A stretch of DNA of 56,947 nt from Flavobacterium bizetiae (GTDB taxonomy: Bacteria; Bacteroidota; Bacteroidia; Flavobacteriales; Flavobacteriaceae). Positions within the stretch are counted from its first letter, which is position 1. Each line of letters begins with the position of its first letter. Below the pieces are notes generated by a model. It saw nothing but the letters and a program-made list of their open reading frames with translations, made no database searches and had not been told where the DNA came from. A program made the position numbers and the translations under genes. The DNA lies in the NCBI RefSeq assembly GCF_902804475.1, contig NZ_CADCSU010000095.1:1-56947 (forward strand), written 5' to 3'. This document shows positions 1 through 7,930 of this stretch, in pieces.

Positions 1-18
1 CCGATAGACGAACGGGCC
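1..18 (-). tRNA. partial tRNA, probably second tRNA-Glu
   Basis: These 18 bases are identical to the 5' end (acceptor strand and start of the D arm) of the complete tRNA-Glu at 65-136. They lie on the same strand and are cut off by the window edge. The anticodon is not visible, so tRNA-Glu is inferred from identity to the neighbour. No promoter box is seen in the 46-base spacer, so the two tRNAs are probably one transcript. Confidence 0.75.
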
Positions 19-64
19 ATTTTAATTCTCATTATTTAAAGAACAATTTCGCAAAAAAAAGTTG

Positions 65-136
65 TAGCCCGTAGCGGAATCGAACCGCTCTTACATGGAT
101 GAAAACCATGCGTCCTAACCGATAGACGAACGGGCC
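65..136 (-). tRNA. tRNA-Glu (anticodon TTC)
   Basis: Read on the minus strand the sequence folds as a 72-nt cloverleaf. The acceptor stem GGCCCGT pairs with ACGGGCT (last pair G-U), the anticodon stem CATGG/CCATG encloses loop TTTTCAT with anticodon TTC (Glu), and the T arm contains GGTTCGATTCC. The CCA end is not encoded. It lies downstream of proS on the same strand but has its own promoter at 156-185. Confidence 0.95.
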
Positions 137-155
137 TGCTTCTCTAATGCGGATG

Positions 156-185
156 CAAAAATACAACTATTTTTAAGATGTACAA
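156..185 (-). promoter_or_regulatory. promoter of the tRNA-Glu cluster
   Basis: On the minus strand a -33 TTG (183-185) and a -7 box TATTTTTG (156-163) are separated by 19 bases. This fits the Bacteroidota sigma-ABfr consensus (TTTG, about 19-21 bases, TAnnTTTG). The box ends about 20 bases before the tRNA 5' end. Confidence 0.7.
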
Positions 186-213
186 TACCTGATGCAAAAA
201 AAATTAAAAAAAA

Positions 214-1692
214 TTAATATGCCTTTGCAAACAACACTCTTTTTGAGGAAGGATTACCAGTTAACACACAGGTTCCCGCCTCTTCTTTACTATCCAAAGG
301 AATACAACGAATTGTCGCTTTTGTCAAGTCTTTTATTTTCTCTTCAGTCTCAGCAGTACCATCCCAATGAGCGGATACAAACCCTGCTTTACCATCTAAA
401 ACTTCTTTAAATTCCTCAAAACTATTTACTTCCGTAATATGCGTATTACGATAGTCTAATGCTTTATTAAATAAATCAGTTTGAATCTGCTCTAACAAGT
501 CATTTATATAAGTAACAATTCCTTCGCCAGAAACCGTCTCTTTTGTCAATGTATCTCGTCTCGCAACTTCAAAAGTTCCGTTTTCTAAATCTTTTGGCCC
601 AACAGCAATTCTCACAGGAACACCTTTTAATTCCCATTCAGCAAATTTGAATCCTGGTTTTTGAGTTGTTCTGTCGTCATATTTAACAGATATTCTTAAT
701 TTCTTAAGTTTAGCCGTTAAATCATTTACTGCAGCTGTAATTTCAGCCAACTGCTCGTCTGTTTTATAAATAGGCACAACTACAACTTGTATTGGCGCTA
801 AATTTGGAGGCAATACTAATCCCTGATCATCAGAATGCGTCATAACCAAAGCCCCCATTAAACGAGTAGAAACTCCCCAAGAGGTTCCCCACACGTGTTC
901 TTGTTTCCCTTCAGCATTTGCAAACTTCACATCAAAAGCTTTTGCAAAGTTCTGACCTAAAAAGTGCGATGTTCCAGCTTGTAAAGCTTTACCATCCTGC
1001 ATTAAAGCTTCAATACAATAAGTTTCATCAGCTCCTGCAAAACGCTCTGTTTCTGTTTTTATACCTTTAACAACCGGAATTGCCATAAAGTCCTGAACAA
1101 AATCAGCATAAACATTCATCATCTTTTCAGATTCTTCTAATGCTTCTGCCTTTGTAGCATGCGCTGTATGTCCTTCCTGCCATAAAAACTCAGCAGTTCT
1201 TAAAAACAAACGAGTACGCATTTCCCAACGTACCACATTCGCCCATTGATTGATTAGCAAAGGTAAATCTCTATAAGATTGCACCCATCCTTTATAAGTA
1301 GACCATATAATAGCCTCACTAGTAGGACGAACAATAAGCTCTTCCTCTAATTTAGCATTAGGATCCACCATTAGTTTTCCGGGTTTATCCGGATCATTTT
1401 TTAATCTATAATGTGTTACGATAGCACACTCTTTTGCAAATCCTTCTGCATTTTTCTCTTCAGCTTCAAACATGCTTTTCGGCACGAATAAAGGGAAGTA
1501 CGCATTTTGATGTCCTGTTTCTTTAAACATTCGATCTAACTCCGCCTGCATTTTTTCCCAAATAGCATATCCGTATGGCTTAATAACCATACATCCTCTA
1601 ACGCCTGAATTTTCGGCTAGATCTGCCTTTACAACCAGCTCGTTATACCATTTCGAATAATCTTCTGATCTTGTAGTGAGGTTCTTACTCAT
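214..1692 (-). CDS. proS: prolyl-tRNA synthetase (archaeal/eukaryotic-like type)
   Basis: Cytoplasmic class II aminoacyl-tRNA synthetase that charges tRNA-Pro. The 492-residue length, absence of the large inserted editing domain of the E. coli type, and the C-terminal end AKAY mark it as the shorter archaeal/eukaryotic-like ProS. Visible motifs are VRPTSE (about residue 121), the class II motif 2 region [20 protein letters not shown] (155-174) and the motif 3 region with [16 protein letters not shown] near the middle. The start is ATG at 1692; an upstream promoter is seen at 1746-1776. It is divergent from the lipoprotein gene at 1794, with overlapping promoters in a 101-base spacer. Downstream on the same strand lie the tRNA-Glu genes. 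Confidence 0.97.
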   Translation of the reverse strand: MSKNLTTRSEDYSKWYNELVVKADLAENSGVRGCMVIKPYGYAIWEKMQAELDRMFKETGHQNAYFPLFVPKSMFEAEEKNAEGFAKECAIVTHYRLKNDPDKPGKLMVDPNAKLEEELIVRPTSEAIIWSTYKGWVQSYRDLPLLINQWANVVRWEMRTRLFLRTAEFLWQEGHTAHATKAEALEESEKMMNVYADFVQDFMAIPVVKGIKTETERFAGADETYCIEALMQDGKALQAGTSHFLGQNFAKAFDVKFANAEGKQEHVWGTSWGVSTRLMGALVMTHSDDQGLVLPPNLAPIQVVVVPIYKTDEQLAEITAAVNDLTAKLKKLRISVKYDDRTTQKPGFKFAEWELKGVPVRIAVGPKDLENGTFEVARRDTLTKETVSGEGIVTYINDLLEQIQTDLFNKALDYRNTHITEVNSFEEFKEVLDGKAGFVSAHWDGTAETEEKIKDLTKATIRCIPLDSKEEAGTCVLTGNPSSKRVLFAKAY

Positions 1693-1745
1693 ATTGAATA
1701 GTTTGGCACAAATTTTGTTTTATTAATTTTAACTAAATAGTTTGA

Positions 1746-1776
1746 CAAAACTAACTATTTTTGTAATGTGCAACAA
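1746..1776 (-). promoter_or_regulatory. proS promoter
   Basis: On the minus strand the -7 box TAGTTTTG (1746-1753) matches TAnnTTTG, and TTG triplets at 1771-1773 and 1774-1776 give spacings of 17 or 20. It overlaps the region of the opposite-strand -7 box at 1756-1763. Confidence 0.55.
1756..1763 (+). promoter_or_regulatory. -7 box upstream of the low-complexity lipoprotein gene
   Basis: TATTTTTG matches TAnnTTTG and ends 30 bases before the ATG at 1794. No well-spaced -33 TTG is visible, so only the -7 element is claimed. Confidence 0.45.
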
Positions 1777-1793
1777 TAAAAAACACCACAGAT

Positions 1794-2810
1794 ATGAAAA
1801 CTTCTACATCTCTCCGCCAAAACTCAAGTCATTTTTACTTAATTGGAATATTGAGTTTTCTACTAGCATCGTGTGGTTCTTACCAAAATACTTCATATGG
1901 TGATAATGATGGAGTATATGGTGGTTCGACAAGAACGTATGCTCAAACAAATACCACAAGCACAAATAATCAATATAGAGATTACTTTAGATCATTGCAA
2001 GATGACAATCAGCCAACTGAAATTTTTACAGATGTTGACTCTTACGGCAATTATGCCGATAACGACAGCACACAAACAGTTGCAACAGCTTACCCTGCCT
2101 GGGGAAGCGCGAATACAGATGTTTCTGTAAATGTTTACACTACTCCTACATGGTCAATGGGATTCGGACTTGGTTTCGGATATCCATATTATGGATGGGG
2201 TTACGGAGGTGGTTACTGGGGCTACCCTGCATACGGTTGGGGTTACCCAGGATATTGGGGACCAGGATGGGGCTACCCAGGATACAGACCTTATTACGGA
2301 TACAATAACTACTCTTACAGCTATGGAAGAAGAGGTTCTGCTGCTTATTACGGAGGAAGAAACTATGGATACGACAGAAGCTATAGCAACAGAAACTACA
2401 GCAATAGAAGCTATAATAGCAACGGAAACTTTACTAACAGAAATTATAGCAACAGAAACTATACCACAAACAGAGGAAGTTACACCACAAACAGACAAAA
2501 CAACGGATATTCTGACTTTAGAAGAGGTTCTACAAACGGAAGAACATACAATTCTTCAAGCCCAACTTTTACAAACAGAAGAAGTGATGCGCAAGGACAA
2601 AGCAATAGCTATGACTATTCTAACAGAAGATCGACCAATACAAATTCAACAAGAAGCTACAATAACGGCGGCAACAACGCACCAACAAGAAGTTACTCTC
2701 CTAGCCCATCTCGTTCTATGAACAGCGGCGGAGGAAGCATGAGATCATCTGGCGGCGGCGGTGGCGGCGGTGGAAGATCATACGGAGGAGGCGGAGGTGG
2801 AAGAAGATAA
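1794..2810 (+). CDS. low-complexity Gly/Tyr/Trp/Asn/Arg/Ser lipoprotein
   Basis: Function unknown. The 338-residue product starts with a lipoprotein signal peptide (hydrophobic stretch then LLASC, lipid Cys at about residue 27). Residues about 30-120 are a Ser/Thr/Asn/Asp-rich region. Next comes an aromatic/Gly block with repeats of the type GWGYPGYW and PYYGYNNYSYSYG, then an Arg/Asn/Tyr/Ser block with many NRNYSN and TTNR units, and a poly-Gly tail (SGGGGGGGGRSYGGGG). Cys occurs only at the lipid site. The composition (Tyr/Arg with Gly/Ser/Asn spacers) resembles prion-like, phase-separating or adhesive sequences; this is an inference from composition only. The FadL-like gene starts 45 bases downstream and is probably co-transcribed. 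Long overlapping reading frames in the other phases are by-products of the repetitive codons. Confidence 0.85.
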   Translation: MKTSTSLRQNSSHFYLIGILSFLLASCGSYQNTSYGDNDGVYGGSTRTYAQTNTTSTNNQYRDYFRSLQDDNQPTEIFTDVDSYGNYADNDSTQTVATAYPAWGSANTDVSVNVYTTPTWSMGFGLGFGYPYYGWGYGGGYWGYPAYGWGYPGYWGPGWGYPGYRPYYGYNNYSYSYGRRGSAAYYGGRNYGYDRSYSNRNYSNRSYNSNGNFTNRNYSNRNYTTNRGSYTTNRQNNGYSDFRRGSTNGRTYNSSSPTFTNRRSDAQGQSNSYDYSNRRSTNTNSTRSYNNGGNNAPTRSYSPSPSRSMNSGGGSMRSSGGGGGGGGRSYGGGGGGRR

Positions 2811-2855
2811 TATCTTCTTTCACAAATCGAACAATCACATTAAAAACTTATCCCA

Positions 2856-4358
2856 ATGAAAAAAATATTATTCCTCCTTATTACAGGACTAACTGTTAGC
2901 GTCTCACATTCACAAGAAGTATCAGATGCAGTTCGCTATGCACAAGACAACATAACCGGAACAGCGCGTTTTAGAGCAATGAGCGGTGCATTTGGAGCAG
3001 TTGGTGGAGACCTATCCTCTATCAGCGTGAATCCTGCAGGATCTGCCATTTTTCTAAACAACCAAACCGGAATAACTTTTAGCAACCAAAACATTAAGAA
3101 TAATTCTAATTATTTTGGAACACAAACAAGTGATAAAGAAAATTCGTTCATATTAAACCAAGCTGGAGTTGTTTTTGTTTTTAATGATCACAATCCAAGC
3201 AACAACTGGAAAAAGATAGTAATTGGAGCGAATTATGAAAACACTAACAATTTTAACAATTCTGTTTTTTCAGCAGGAACAAATCCAACAAATTCTATTG
3301 ATAAATACTTTTTATCTTGGGCAAATGGAGTGAAATTAGGAGATATTATGCATATGGATTACCGAGATATGACTTATAAGCAACAGCAAGCATTTTTTGG
3401 TGGTGAAGGCTACGTAATCAACCCCGTTACAGCGGACCCAAATAATACTCAATATGTAAGTAACGTACCAGCAGGAGGCAATTATTATCAGGAAAATGGA
3501 TATTCCACTAGTGGATACAACAGCAAATTAAGCTTTAACATTGCAACATCTTATAAAGACAGACTTTATTTTGGAGCCAATTTAAATGTACATATAACCG
3601 ACTACAGAAGAACAAGCAGTTTTTATGAAGCCAATGACAATGCATTGCAGCCAACTGAAACAATATCTGATTTAACCTTTAACAACGACCTTTACACATA
3701 TGGTAACGGGTTCTCATTTCAGCTTGGAGCCATTGCTAAAGTAACAGACTCTTTCAGACTTGGTTTAGCATACGAATCTAATACATGGTACGAACTATAC
3801 GATGAATTATCGCAAAGTTTATATACTACAACAGATGCTATTGGAGGATCAACAAAATATTACGACGTTAATCCAAGAGTAGTAAATGTTTACGAATCAT
3901 ATACTATACAAACCCCCGGAAAAACAACCTTTAGCGCTGCCTATGTATTTGGAAAATCAGGATTAATTAGTGTTGACTATTCTATTAAAGATTACAGCAA
4001 TTCTAAATTCAAACCAACAAGCGATCCACGCTTTAGAGGTCTAAACAACGACATTAGCGATCAATTAACTACTGCCGGCGAATTAAGAGTTGGTGCTGAA
4101 TATAAAATAAAACAATTAAGCCTTCGTGGTGGATATCGTTTTGAAGCAAGCCCTTATAAAAACGGAACAACAATTGGAGATCTAAACAGTTACTCTGGAG
4201 GTTTAGGTTATAATTTTGGAGGAACAAGAGTAGATTTAGCTTACTCTTATTTAGAAAGAAAATCGAATCAGGGATTTTTCACACAAGGACTTACTGATGG
4301 CGCGAACATTACATCGAAACTAAATAATGTTTCTTTGACTTTATTATTTGAATTGTAA
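2856..4358 (+). CDS. outer-membrane beta-barrel protein, OmpP1/FadL-like
   Basis: A 500-residue protein with a cleavable signal peptide (about residues 1-19, ending SHSQ). The N-terminal region carries the family signature seen in Bacteroidota FadL/OmpP1/TodX-type proteins: GTARFRAMSGAFGAVGGD followed by SVNPAGSA. The remainder alternates short polar and aromatic strands, typical of a beta barrel, and the protein ends in a strand closing with hydrophobic residues (LTLLFEL). FadL-type proteins import hydrophobic compounds across the outer membrane; the substrate here cannot be told. It follows the lipoprotein gene by 45 bases and is followed by a terminator at 4387-4417. Confidence 0.85.
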   Translation: MKKILFLLITGLTVSVSHSQEVSDAVRYAQDNITGTARFRAMSGAFGAVGGDLSSISVNPAGSAIFLNNQTGITFSNQNIKNNSNYFGTQTSDKENSFILNQAGVVFVFNDHNPSNNWKKIVIGANYENTNNFNNSVFSAGTNPTNSIDKYFLSWANGVKLGDIMHMDYRDMTYKQQQAFFGGEGYVINPVTADPNNTQYVSNVPAGGNYYQENGYSTSGYNSKLSFNIATSYKDRLYFGANLNVHITDYRRTSSFYEANDNALQPTETISDLTFNNDLYTYGNGFSFQLGAIAKVTDSFRLGLAYESNTWYELYDELSQSLYTTTDAIGGSTKYYDVNPRVVNVYESYTIQTPGKTTFSAAYVFGKSGLISVDYSIKDYSNSKFKPTSDPRFRGLNNDISDQLTTAGELRVGAEYKIKQLSLRGGYRFEASPYKNGTTIGDLNSYSGGLGYNFGGTRVDLAYSYLERKSNQGFFTQGLTDGANITSKLNNVSLTLLFEL

Positions 4359-4386
4359 TTAAGAATAAATAGATGAATGGAAATTT

Positions 4387-4417
4387 CCGTCAGGTGTTAC
4401 TTGACGGATTTTTTTTT
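4387..4417 (+). terminator. rho-independent terminator after the FadL-like gene
   Basis: Stem CCGTCA (4387-4392) / TGACGG (4402-4407), 9-base loop, followed by a run of T to 4417. It directly abuts the structured element at 4418. Confidence 0.8.
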
Positions 4418-4491
4418 AGCCCCGATGGAAGCGGCATCCTTTTTCTTGCCCCTTTAGCAAGAAAAAGATATAGCGGACAGCGGGAATAGCT
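4418..4491 (+). ncRNA. structured intergenic element, Flavo-1-like (copy 1)
   Basis: Starts AGCCCCGATGGAAG and ends AGCGGGAATAGCT. Predicted pairings: outer AGC/GCT, second CCCG/CGGG, and an inner hairpin TTTTTCTTGC / GCAAGAAAAA with loop CCCTTTA. The same architecture with different stem sequences recurs at 7522-7597 and 28310-28384. From memory this resembles the Flavo-1 conserved RNA motif of flavobacteria; that identity is untested. It could also be a mobile repeat without RNA function. The stretch up to rimO contains nothing else recognisable apart from a -7 box. Confidence 0.55.
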
Positions 4492-4545
4492 TCATAAAAA
4501 ACACGTAAAAGAAAAGGAAACAAGCGGTGTTTGAATAAAAAAGTG

Positions 4546-4553
4546 TAATTTTG
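4546..4553 (+). promoter_or_regulatory. -7 box for rimO
   Basis: TAATTTTG matches TAnnTTTG and lies 20 bases before the rimO ATG. A TTG at 4531-4533 is only 12 bases upstream, closer than the usual spacing. Confidence 0.5.
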
Positions 4554-4572
4554 CACTCCAATTTATAAAAGT

Positions 4573-5886
4573 ATGAGAACCAAGTCTTTAAAAAAGAACA
4601 AAATTAACGTAATCACTCTTGGGTGTTCGAAAAATGTATATGACAGTGAAGTGCTAATGGGACAACTTCGTGCAAACGGAAAAGAAGTTGAACATGAAGC
4701 GCCAGCAGAAAGAGAAGGAAACATTATCGTAATTAACACTTGTGGCTTTATTGATAACGCTAAAGCGGAATCAGTAAACATGATTTTGGAATATGCAGAC
4801 AAAAAAGACAGAGGATTAGTTGACAAAGTTTTTGTGACTGGATGCTTATCTGAACGTTACAGACCAGATTTAGAAAAAGAGATCCCGAATGTAGATCAGT
4901 ATTTTGGTACAACAGAATTACCTCAATTATTGAAAGCTTTAGGAGCCGACTATAAACATGAATTATTAGGAGAGCGTTTGACTACTACGCCTAAAAATTA
5001 TGCTTACCTGAAAATTGCCGAAGGTTGCGACAGACCTTGCAGTTTTTGCGCTATTCCGTTAATGAGAGGATCGCATGTTTCGCAGCCAATTGAAAAATTA
5101 GTTAAGGAAGCACAAGGTTTAGCTAAAAATGGCGTTAAAGAATTAATCTTAATTGCTCAGGATTTAACGTATTATGGTCTTGATATCTATAAAAAGAGAA
5201 ATCTTGCTGAACTTCTAGAAGAATTAGCAAAAGTAGAAGGTATTGAATGGATTCGTTTGCATTATGCTTATCCTACTGGTTTCCCGATGAATGTTTTGGA
5301 ATTAATGAAACGCGAGCCTAAAATTTGTAATTATATTGATATTCCGTTACAACACATTTCTGATTCTATTTTGAAATCGATGCGTCGTGGTACTACTCAG
5401 GCTAAAACAACTCAGTTATTGAAAGATTTTAGAGCTGCAGTTCCGGGAATGGCTATCAGAACAACTTTAATCGTTGGCTATCCTGGAGAAACTCAGGAAG
5501 ATTTTGAAATTTTGAAAGATTTTGTTCAGGAAATGAAATTTGACAGAATGGGATGTTTTGCTTATTCTCACGAAGAAAATACACATGCTTACTTATTAGA
5601 AGATGATGTTCCGGATGATGTAAAACAAGCCAGAGCAAATGAAATAATGGAATTGCAATCGCAAATTTCATGGGACCTGAATCAGGAAAAAATTGGTCAG
5701 GTTTACAAATGTATTATTGACAGAAAAGAAGGTGCTCATTTTGTTGGAAGAACAGAGTTTGATAGTCCGGATGTTGATAATGAAGTTTTGATTGATGCCT
5801 CTAAACATTACGTAAAAACAGGTGAATTTGTTAATATAAAAATAATAGAAGCAACAGAATTTGATTTATACGGAGAACCTGCTTAA
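4573..5886 (+). CDS. rimO: ribosomal protein S12 methylthiotransferase RimO
   Basis: Radical SAM methylthiotransferase that modifies an aspartate of ribosomal protein S12. The 437-residue length is normal. The N-terminal domain has the three conserved Cys for the auxiliary cluster (TLGCSKN, Cys18; NTCGFI, Cys57; VTGCLSER, Cys91). The radical SAM motif CX3CX2C is at Cys152/156/159 (GCDRPCSFCAIPLMRG), followed by GYPGETQEDF in the core and a C-terminal TRAM-like region ending at the stop. The motif LGCSKN and 'IPLMRG' separate it from MiaB. The next gene starts 43 bases downstream, so rimO probably heads a three-gene transcript ending at the terminator at 7452. Confidence 0.96.
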   Translation: MRTKSLKKNKINVITLGCSKNVYDSEVLMGQLRANGKEVEHEAPAEREGNIIVINTCGFIDNAKAESVNMILEYADKKDRGLVDKVFVTGCLSERYRPDLEKEIPNVDQYFGTTELPQLLKALGADYKHELLGERLTTTPKNYAYLKIAEGCDRPCSFCAIPLMRGSHVSQPIEKLVKEAQGLAKNGVKELILIAQDLTYYGLDIYKKRNLAELLEELAKVEGIEWIRLHYAYPTGFPMNVLELMKREPKICNYIDIPLQHISDSILKSMRRGTTQAKTTQLLKDFRAAVPGMAIRTTLIVGYPGETQEDFEILKDFVQEMKFDRMGCFAYSHEENTHAYLLEDDVPDDVKQARANEIMELQSQISWDLNQEKIGQVYKCIIDRKEGAHFVGRTEFDSPDVDNEVLIDASKHYVKTGEFVNIKIIEATEFDLYGEPA

Positions 5887-5929
5887 ATTTACGCTAAACA
5901 ATTATCAATTTAAGATAAAAACATTTTTT

Positions 5930-6493
5930 ATGAAACCTACTCAATCTTTATTTCTTTTGGTTTTTACCTTATTCTGTTTCAATTTTGCTTCGGCTCAATA
6001 CGGAAACGGATATAATAATGGCTATGGCGGCGGCGGTTACGGAAATGGTTATGGACGCGGTGGCGGAATGGGAATGGACAGAAGTATGATGTCAGGACCT
6101 CAACCTAATACAAGCAAACCCAAAGAAACTCCACCCGAAGAGATGGCAGCTAAAATTGTAGAACAAATGAAGCCGGTGGTTAATCTTGATGAACTTCAGG
6201 CAATTGCAATTGCAAATGTTTTTGCTGACAGCATGAGAGAACAAGGAATTCTTTTGAAAAATGAAAGCAGTAGTCAGGATCAAAAAGTAGAGCAAATTAA
6301 AGCATTAAGAGAAAGCACTACTAAAAAAGTGACTTCTTATCTTAATCCTGATCAGGTAGAAAAATATACTGCCTTTATGGCTGACTTTAAAGAAATTAAA
6401 AAACCTTCGAAGTCAAAAAAGAAAAAAGATTCTAAAGATAAAGACACAAAAGAAGTAAAAGAAGAAACTGAAGCAACTAAAATTCAAGAATAA
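5930..6493 (+). CDS. small secreted protein with Gly-rich head and Lys-rich tail
   Basis: Not assigned to a named family. The 187-residue reading starts at ATG 5930, giving a clean signal peptide (FNFASAQ, cleavage about residue 23). An upstream in-frame start at 5861 would overlap rimO and bury this signal, so it is rejected. After the signal come a Gly/Asn/Tyr/Met-rich segment (about 24-55), then a helical region (about 65-155) with PEEMAAKIVEQMKPVVNLDE and a KALRE..YLNPDQVEKY pattern that recalls periplasmic Spy/CpxP-like helical proteins, and finally a tail packed with Lys/Asp/Glu. It is probably periplasmic. It lies between rimO and the amidase with short spacers (43 and 32 bases). Confidence 0.8.
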   Translation: MKPTQSLFLLVFTLFCFNFASAQYGNGYNNGYGGGGYGNGYGRGGGMGMDRSMMSGPQPNTSKPKETPPEEMAAKIVEQMKPVVNLDELQAIAIANVFADSMREQGILLKNESSSQDQKVEQIKALRESTTKKVTSYLNPDQVEKYTAFMADFKEIKKPSKSKKKKDSKDKDTKEVKEETEATKIQE

Positions 6494-6525
6494 CTGTTTC
6501 AACCTCATCTTAAAATATAAGCACT

Positions 6526-7431
6526 ATGACAAAAAAACACTTTTGTTATCTGATTTTAGCACTTGTTATTACCGCTTGTTCGACAAACCCATATAAGACC
6601 ACAGAAAAGGTCTACGATCAGCAGCTTAAAACTTTAGAAACCCAAATTACAAGCAAAGAAGCTAAACCAATACCTGCAGTTAGCCCGGTAGTTATCGACA
6701 CCAGTTATGCAGCCCAACTGGGTATTGTAAAAGATACTTTATCGAAAACGGGTTCGACTTATTTACTTAATGGTGTAAATACAGAATGGGTTGGAACAGT
6801 AAACTTTAATTTAAGAAAACCGAGTTTCATCATTATTCATCATACTGCTCAGGATTCAATCCAGCAGACGATAAAAACTTTTACCTTAACGAGAACTCAG
6901 GTTAGTGCTCATTATATCATTTCTGAAAACGGAAAAGTAGTTCAGATGTTAAATGATTATTTGAGAGCATGGCATGCAGGAGCTGCAACTTGGGGAAAAA
7001 ATACAGATATAAACTCTTCGTCTATAGGAATAGAACTTGACAATAATGGTTTTAAACCTTTTACAGAAGCACAGATTAGCAGTTTGGTTGCTCTTTTAAC
7101 AAAATTAAAGAAAGACTACAACATTCCTACTCAAAACATATTAGGACATTCTGATATTGCGCCAGGCAGAAAACAAGATCCAAGTGCTTTGTTTCCGTGG
7201 AAAACCCTGGCAGAAAAAGGATTTGGTATCTGGCCGGATCCGATTTTAGAAGAAGCTCCATTTGATTTTAAAATCGAACCTGCTTTGAGAATTATTGGCT
7301 ATAACACCAAGAATCTTTCGGCAGCAATTCAGGCTTTCAAATTACATTATATTCAAACTGATGTAACGCCTACTCTAGATCGAAAAACAATAGATACTAT
7401 TTATTCGATTTACAAAAAGCAAGTTCAGTAA
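6526..7431 (+). CDS. N-acetylmuramoyl-L-alanine amidase lipoprotein (Amidase_2)
   Basis: Peptidoglycan amidase that cuts between MurNAc and the stem peptide. The 301-residue protein begins with a lipoprotein signal (LALVITAC, lipid Cys18). The Amidase_2/PGRP-like domain spans about 95-245: zinc-ligand region IIIHHTAQDS (His105/106), AHYIISENGKVVQML, the substrate region IGIELDNNG, and the second zinc-ligand motif GHSDIAPGRKQDPS. The C-terminal part (about 250-300) looks like a short peptidoglycan-binding-type helical region (LSAAIQAFKLHY). It is predicted to sit on a periplasmic membrane face. It is the last gene of the likely rimO transcript, with a strong terminator 20 bases after the stop. 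Confidence 0.92.
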   Translation: MTKKHFCYLILALVITACSTNPYKTTEKVYDQQLKTLETQITSKEAKPIPAVSPVVIDTSYAAQLGIVKDTLSKTGSTYLLNGVNTEWVGTVNFNLRKPSFIIIHHTAQDSIQQTIKTFTLTRTQVSAHYIISENGKVVQMLNDYLRAWHAGAATWGKNTDINSSSIGIELDNNGFKPFTEAQISSLVALLTKLKKDYNIPTQNILGHSDIAPGRKQDPSALFPWKTLAEKGFGIWPDPILEEAPFDFKIEPALRIIGYNTKNLSAAIQAFKLHYIQTDVTPTLDRKTIDTIYSIYKKQVQ

Positions 7432-7451
7432 AAGCAAAATATAAAAAGTAT

Positions 7452-7489
7452 AAAACGCGTTTCTAAATATTTAGGAACGCGTTTTTTTT
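7452..7489 (+). terminator. rho-independent terminator after the amidase gene
   Basis: Long stem AAAACGCGTT-CTAAA pairing with TTTAG-AACGCGTTTT with one mismatch, followed by a T run. Confidence 0.85.
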
Positions 7490-7521
7490 GTGTAGTTAAA
7501 TAAAGAACATTTTTTTTCAGG

Positions 7522-7597
7522 AGCTAATCCCGCTATCCGTTTCAATCTTTTGTGGCGAACACCGCCACAAAAGGATTTCCACTACTATCGGGGCTAG
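7522..7597 (-). ncRNA. structured intergenic element, Flavo-1-like (copy 2)
   Basis: Read on the minus strand it starts AGCCCCGATAGTAG and ends AGCGGGATTAGCT. Outer AGC/GCT and CCCG/CGGG pairings match copy 1. The inner hairpin is TTTTGTGGCG / CGCCACAAAA, different in sequence from copy 1 but fully paired. A near-palindromic repeat (7629-7756) lies 31 bases from its 5' end. Confidence 0.55.
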
Positions 7598-7628
7598 GAC
7601 AATCATTTTCATAACAATATTTTATCTA

Positions 7629-7756
7629 TTTTGTCATTTCAAGGAGACTCGAGCGATGTGAACAAAAGAAGCAAATCTTCGCGAGTAATTCTAAAAAGCC
7701 AGGATTCTCTTTGCGGAGTTTCTCGCGGGGATTTGTCCTTCGTCGAAATGACAAAA
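7629..7756. repeat. palindromic intergenic repeat (partly decayed copy of the ~100-bp element)
   Basis: Ends are a 12-bp perfect inverted repeat TTTTGTCATTTC / GAAATGACAAAA. On the minus strand it reads GTCATTTCGACGAAGGAC then AAATC and GAGAAACTCCGC, closely matching the copy at 28166-28267. The arm at 7641-7680 has diverged. An 83-codon reading frame across it is not a gene. With the terminator, the Flavo-1-like element and the porin terminator, it accounts for most of the 498-base gap 7432-7930. Confidence 0.7.
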
Positions 7757-7860
7757 TTCTGTTTAAAGCTTTCGTTTTTAACACTTACGGGATTAATATT
7801 GCTTTTTAAAAAACTTAATAAGATTGAACAATTCGAAGCAACAAAAAATAACGATCAAAT

Positions 7861-7897
7861 AAAAAAGCTGCCAAAACATTAGTGTGTTTTGACAGCT
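7861..7897 (-). terminator. terminator of the porin gene
   Basis: On the minus strand AGCTGTCAAAACA pairs with TGTTTTGGCAGCT (one mismatch), followed by TTTTTT. Next to it, at 7900-7915 on the plus strand, is an uninterrupted run of 16 A. Confidence 0.75.
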
Positions 7898-7930
7898 CCA
7901 AAAAAAAAAAAAAAATATCAATCTTTATCT

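Noticed and set aside
1873..2721. Long open frames in other phases and on the minus strand over the low-complexity lipoprotein gene
   Set aside because: They arise from repetitive codons of the real gene; their products are monotonous (Val/Ile/Ser or Thr/Glu/Ile runs) without start signals.
5861..5929. Upstream start for the small secreted protein
   Set aside because: It overlaps the end of rimO and places 23 extra residues before an intact signal peptide.
7631..7882. 83-codon open frame between amidase and porin genes
   Set aside because: It lies almost wholly on the palindromic repeat and a terminator, has no recognisable domain, and the matching repeats elsewhere do not keep the frame.
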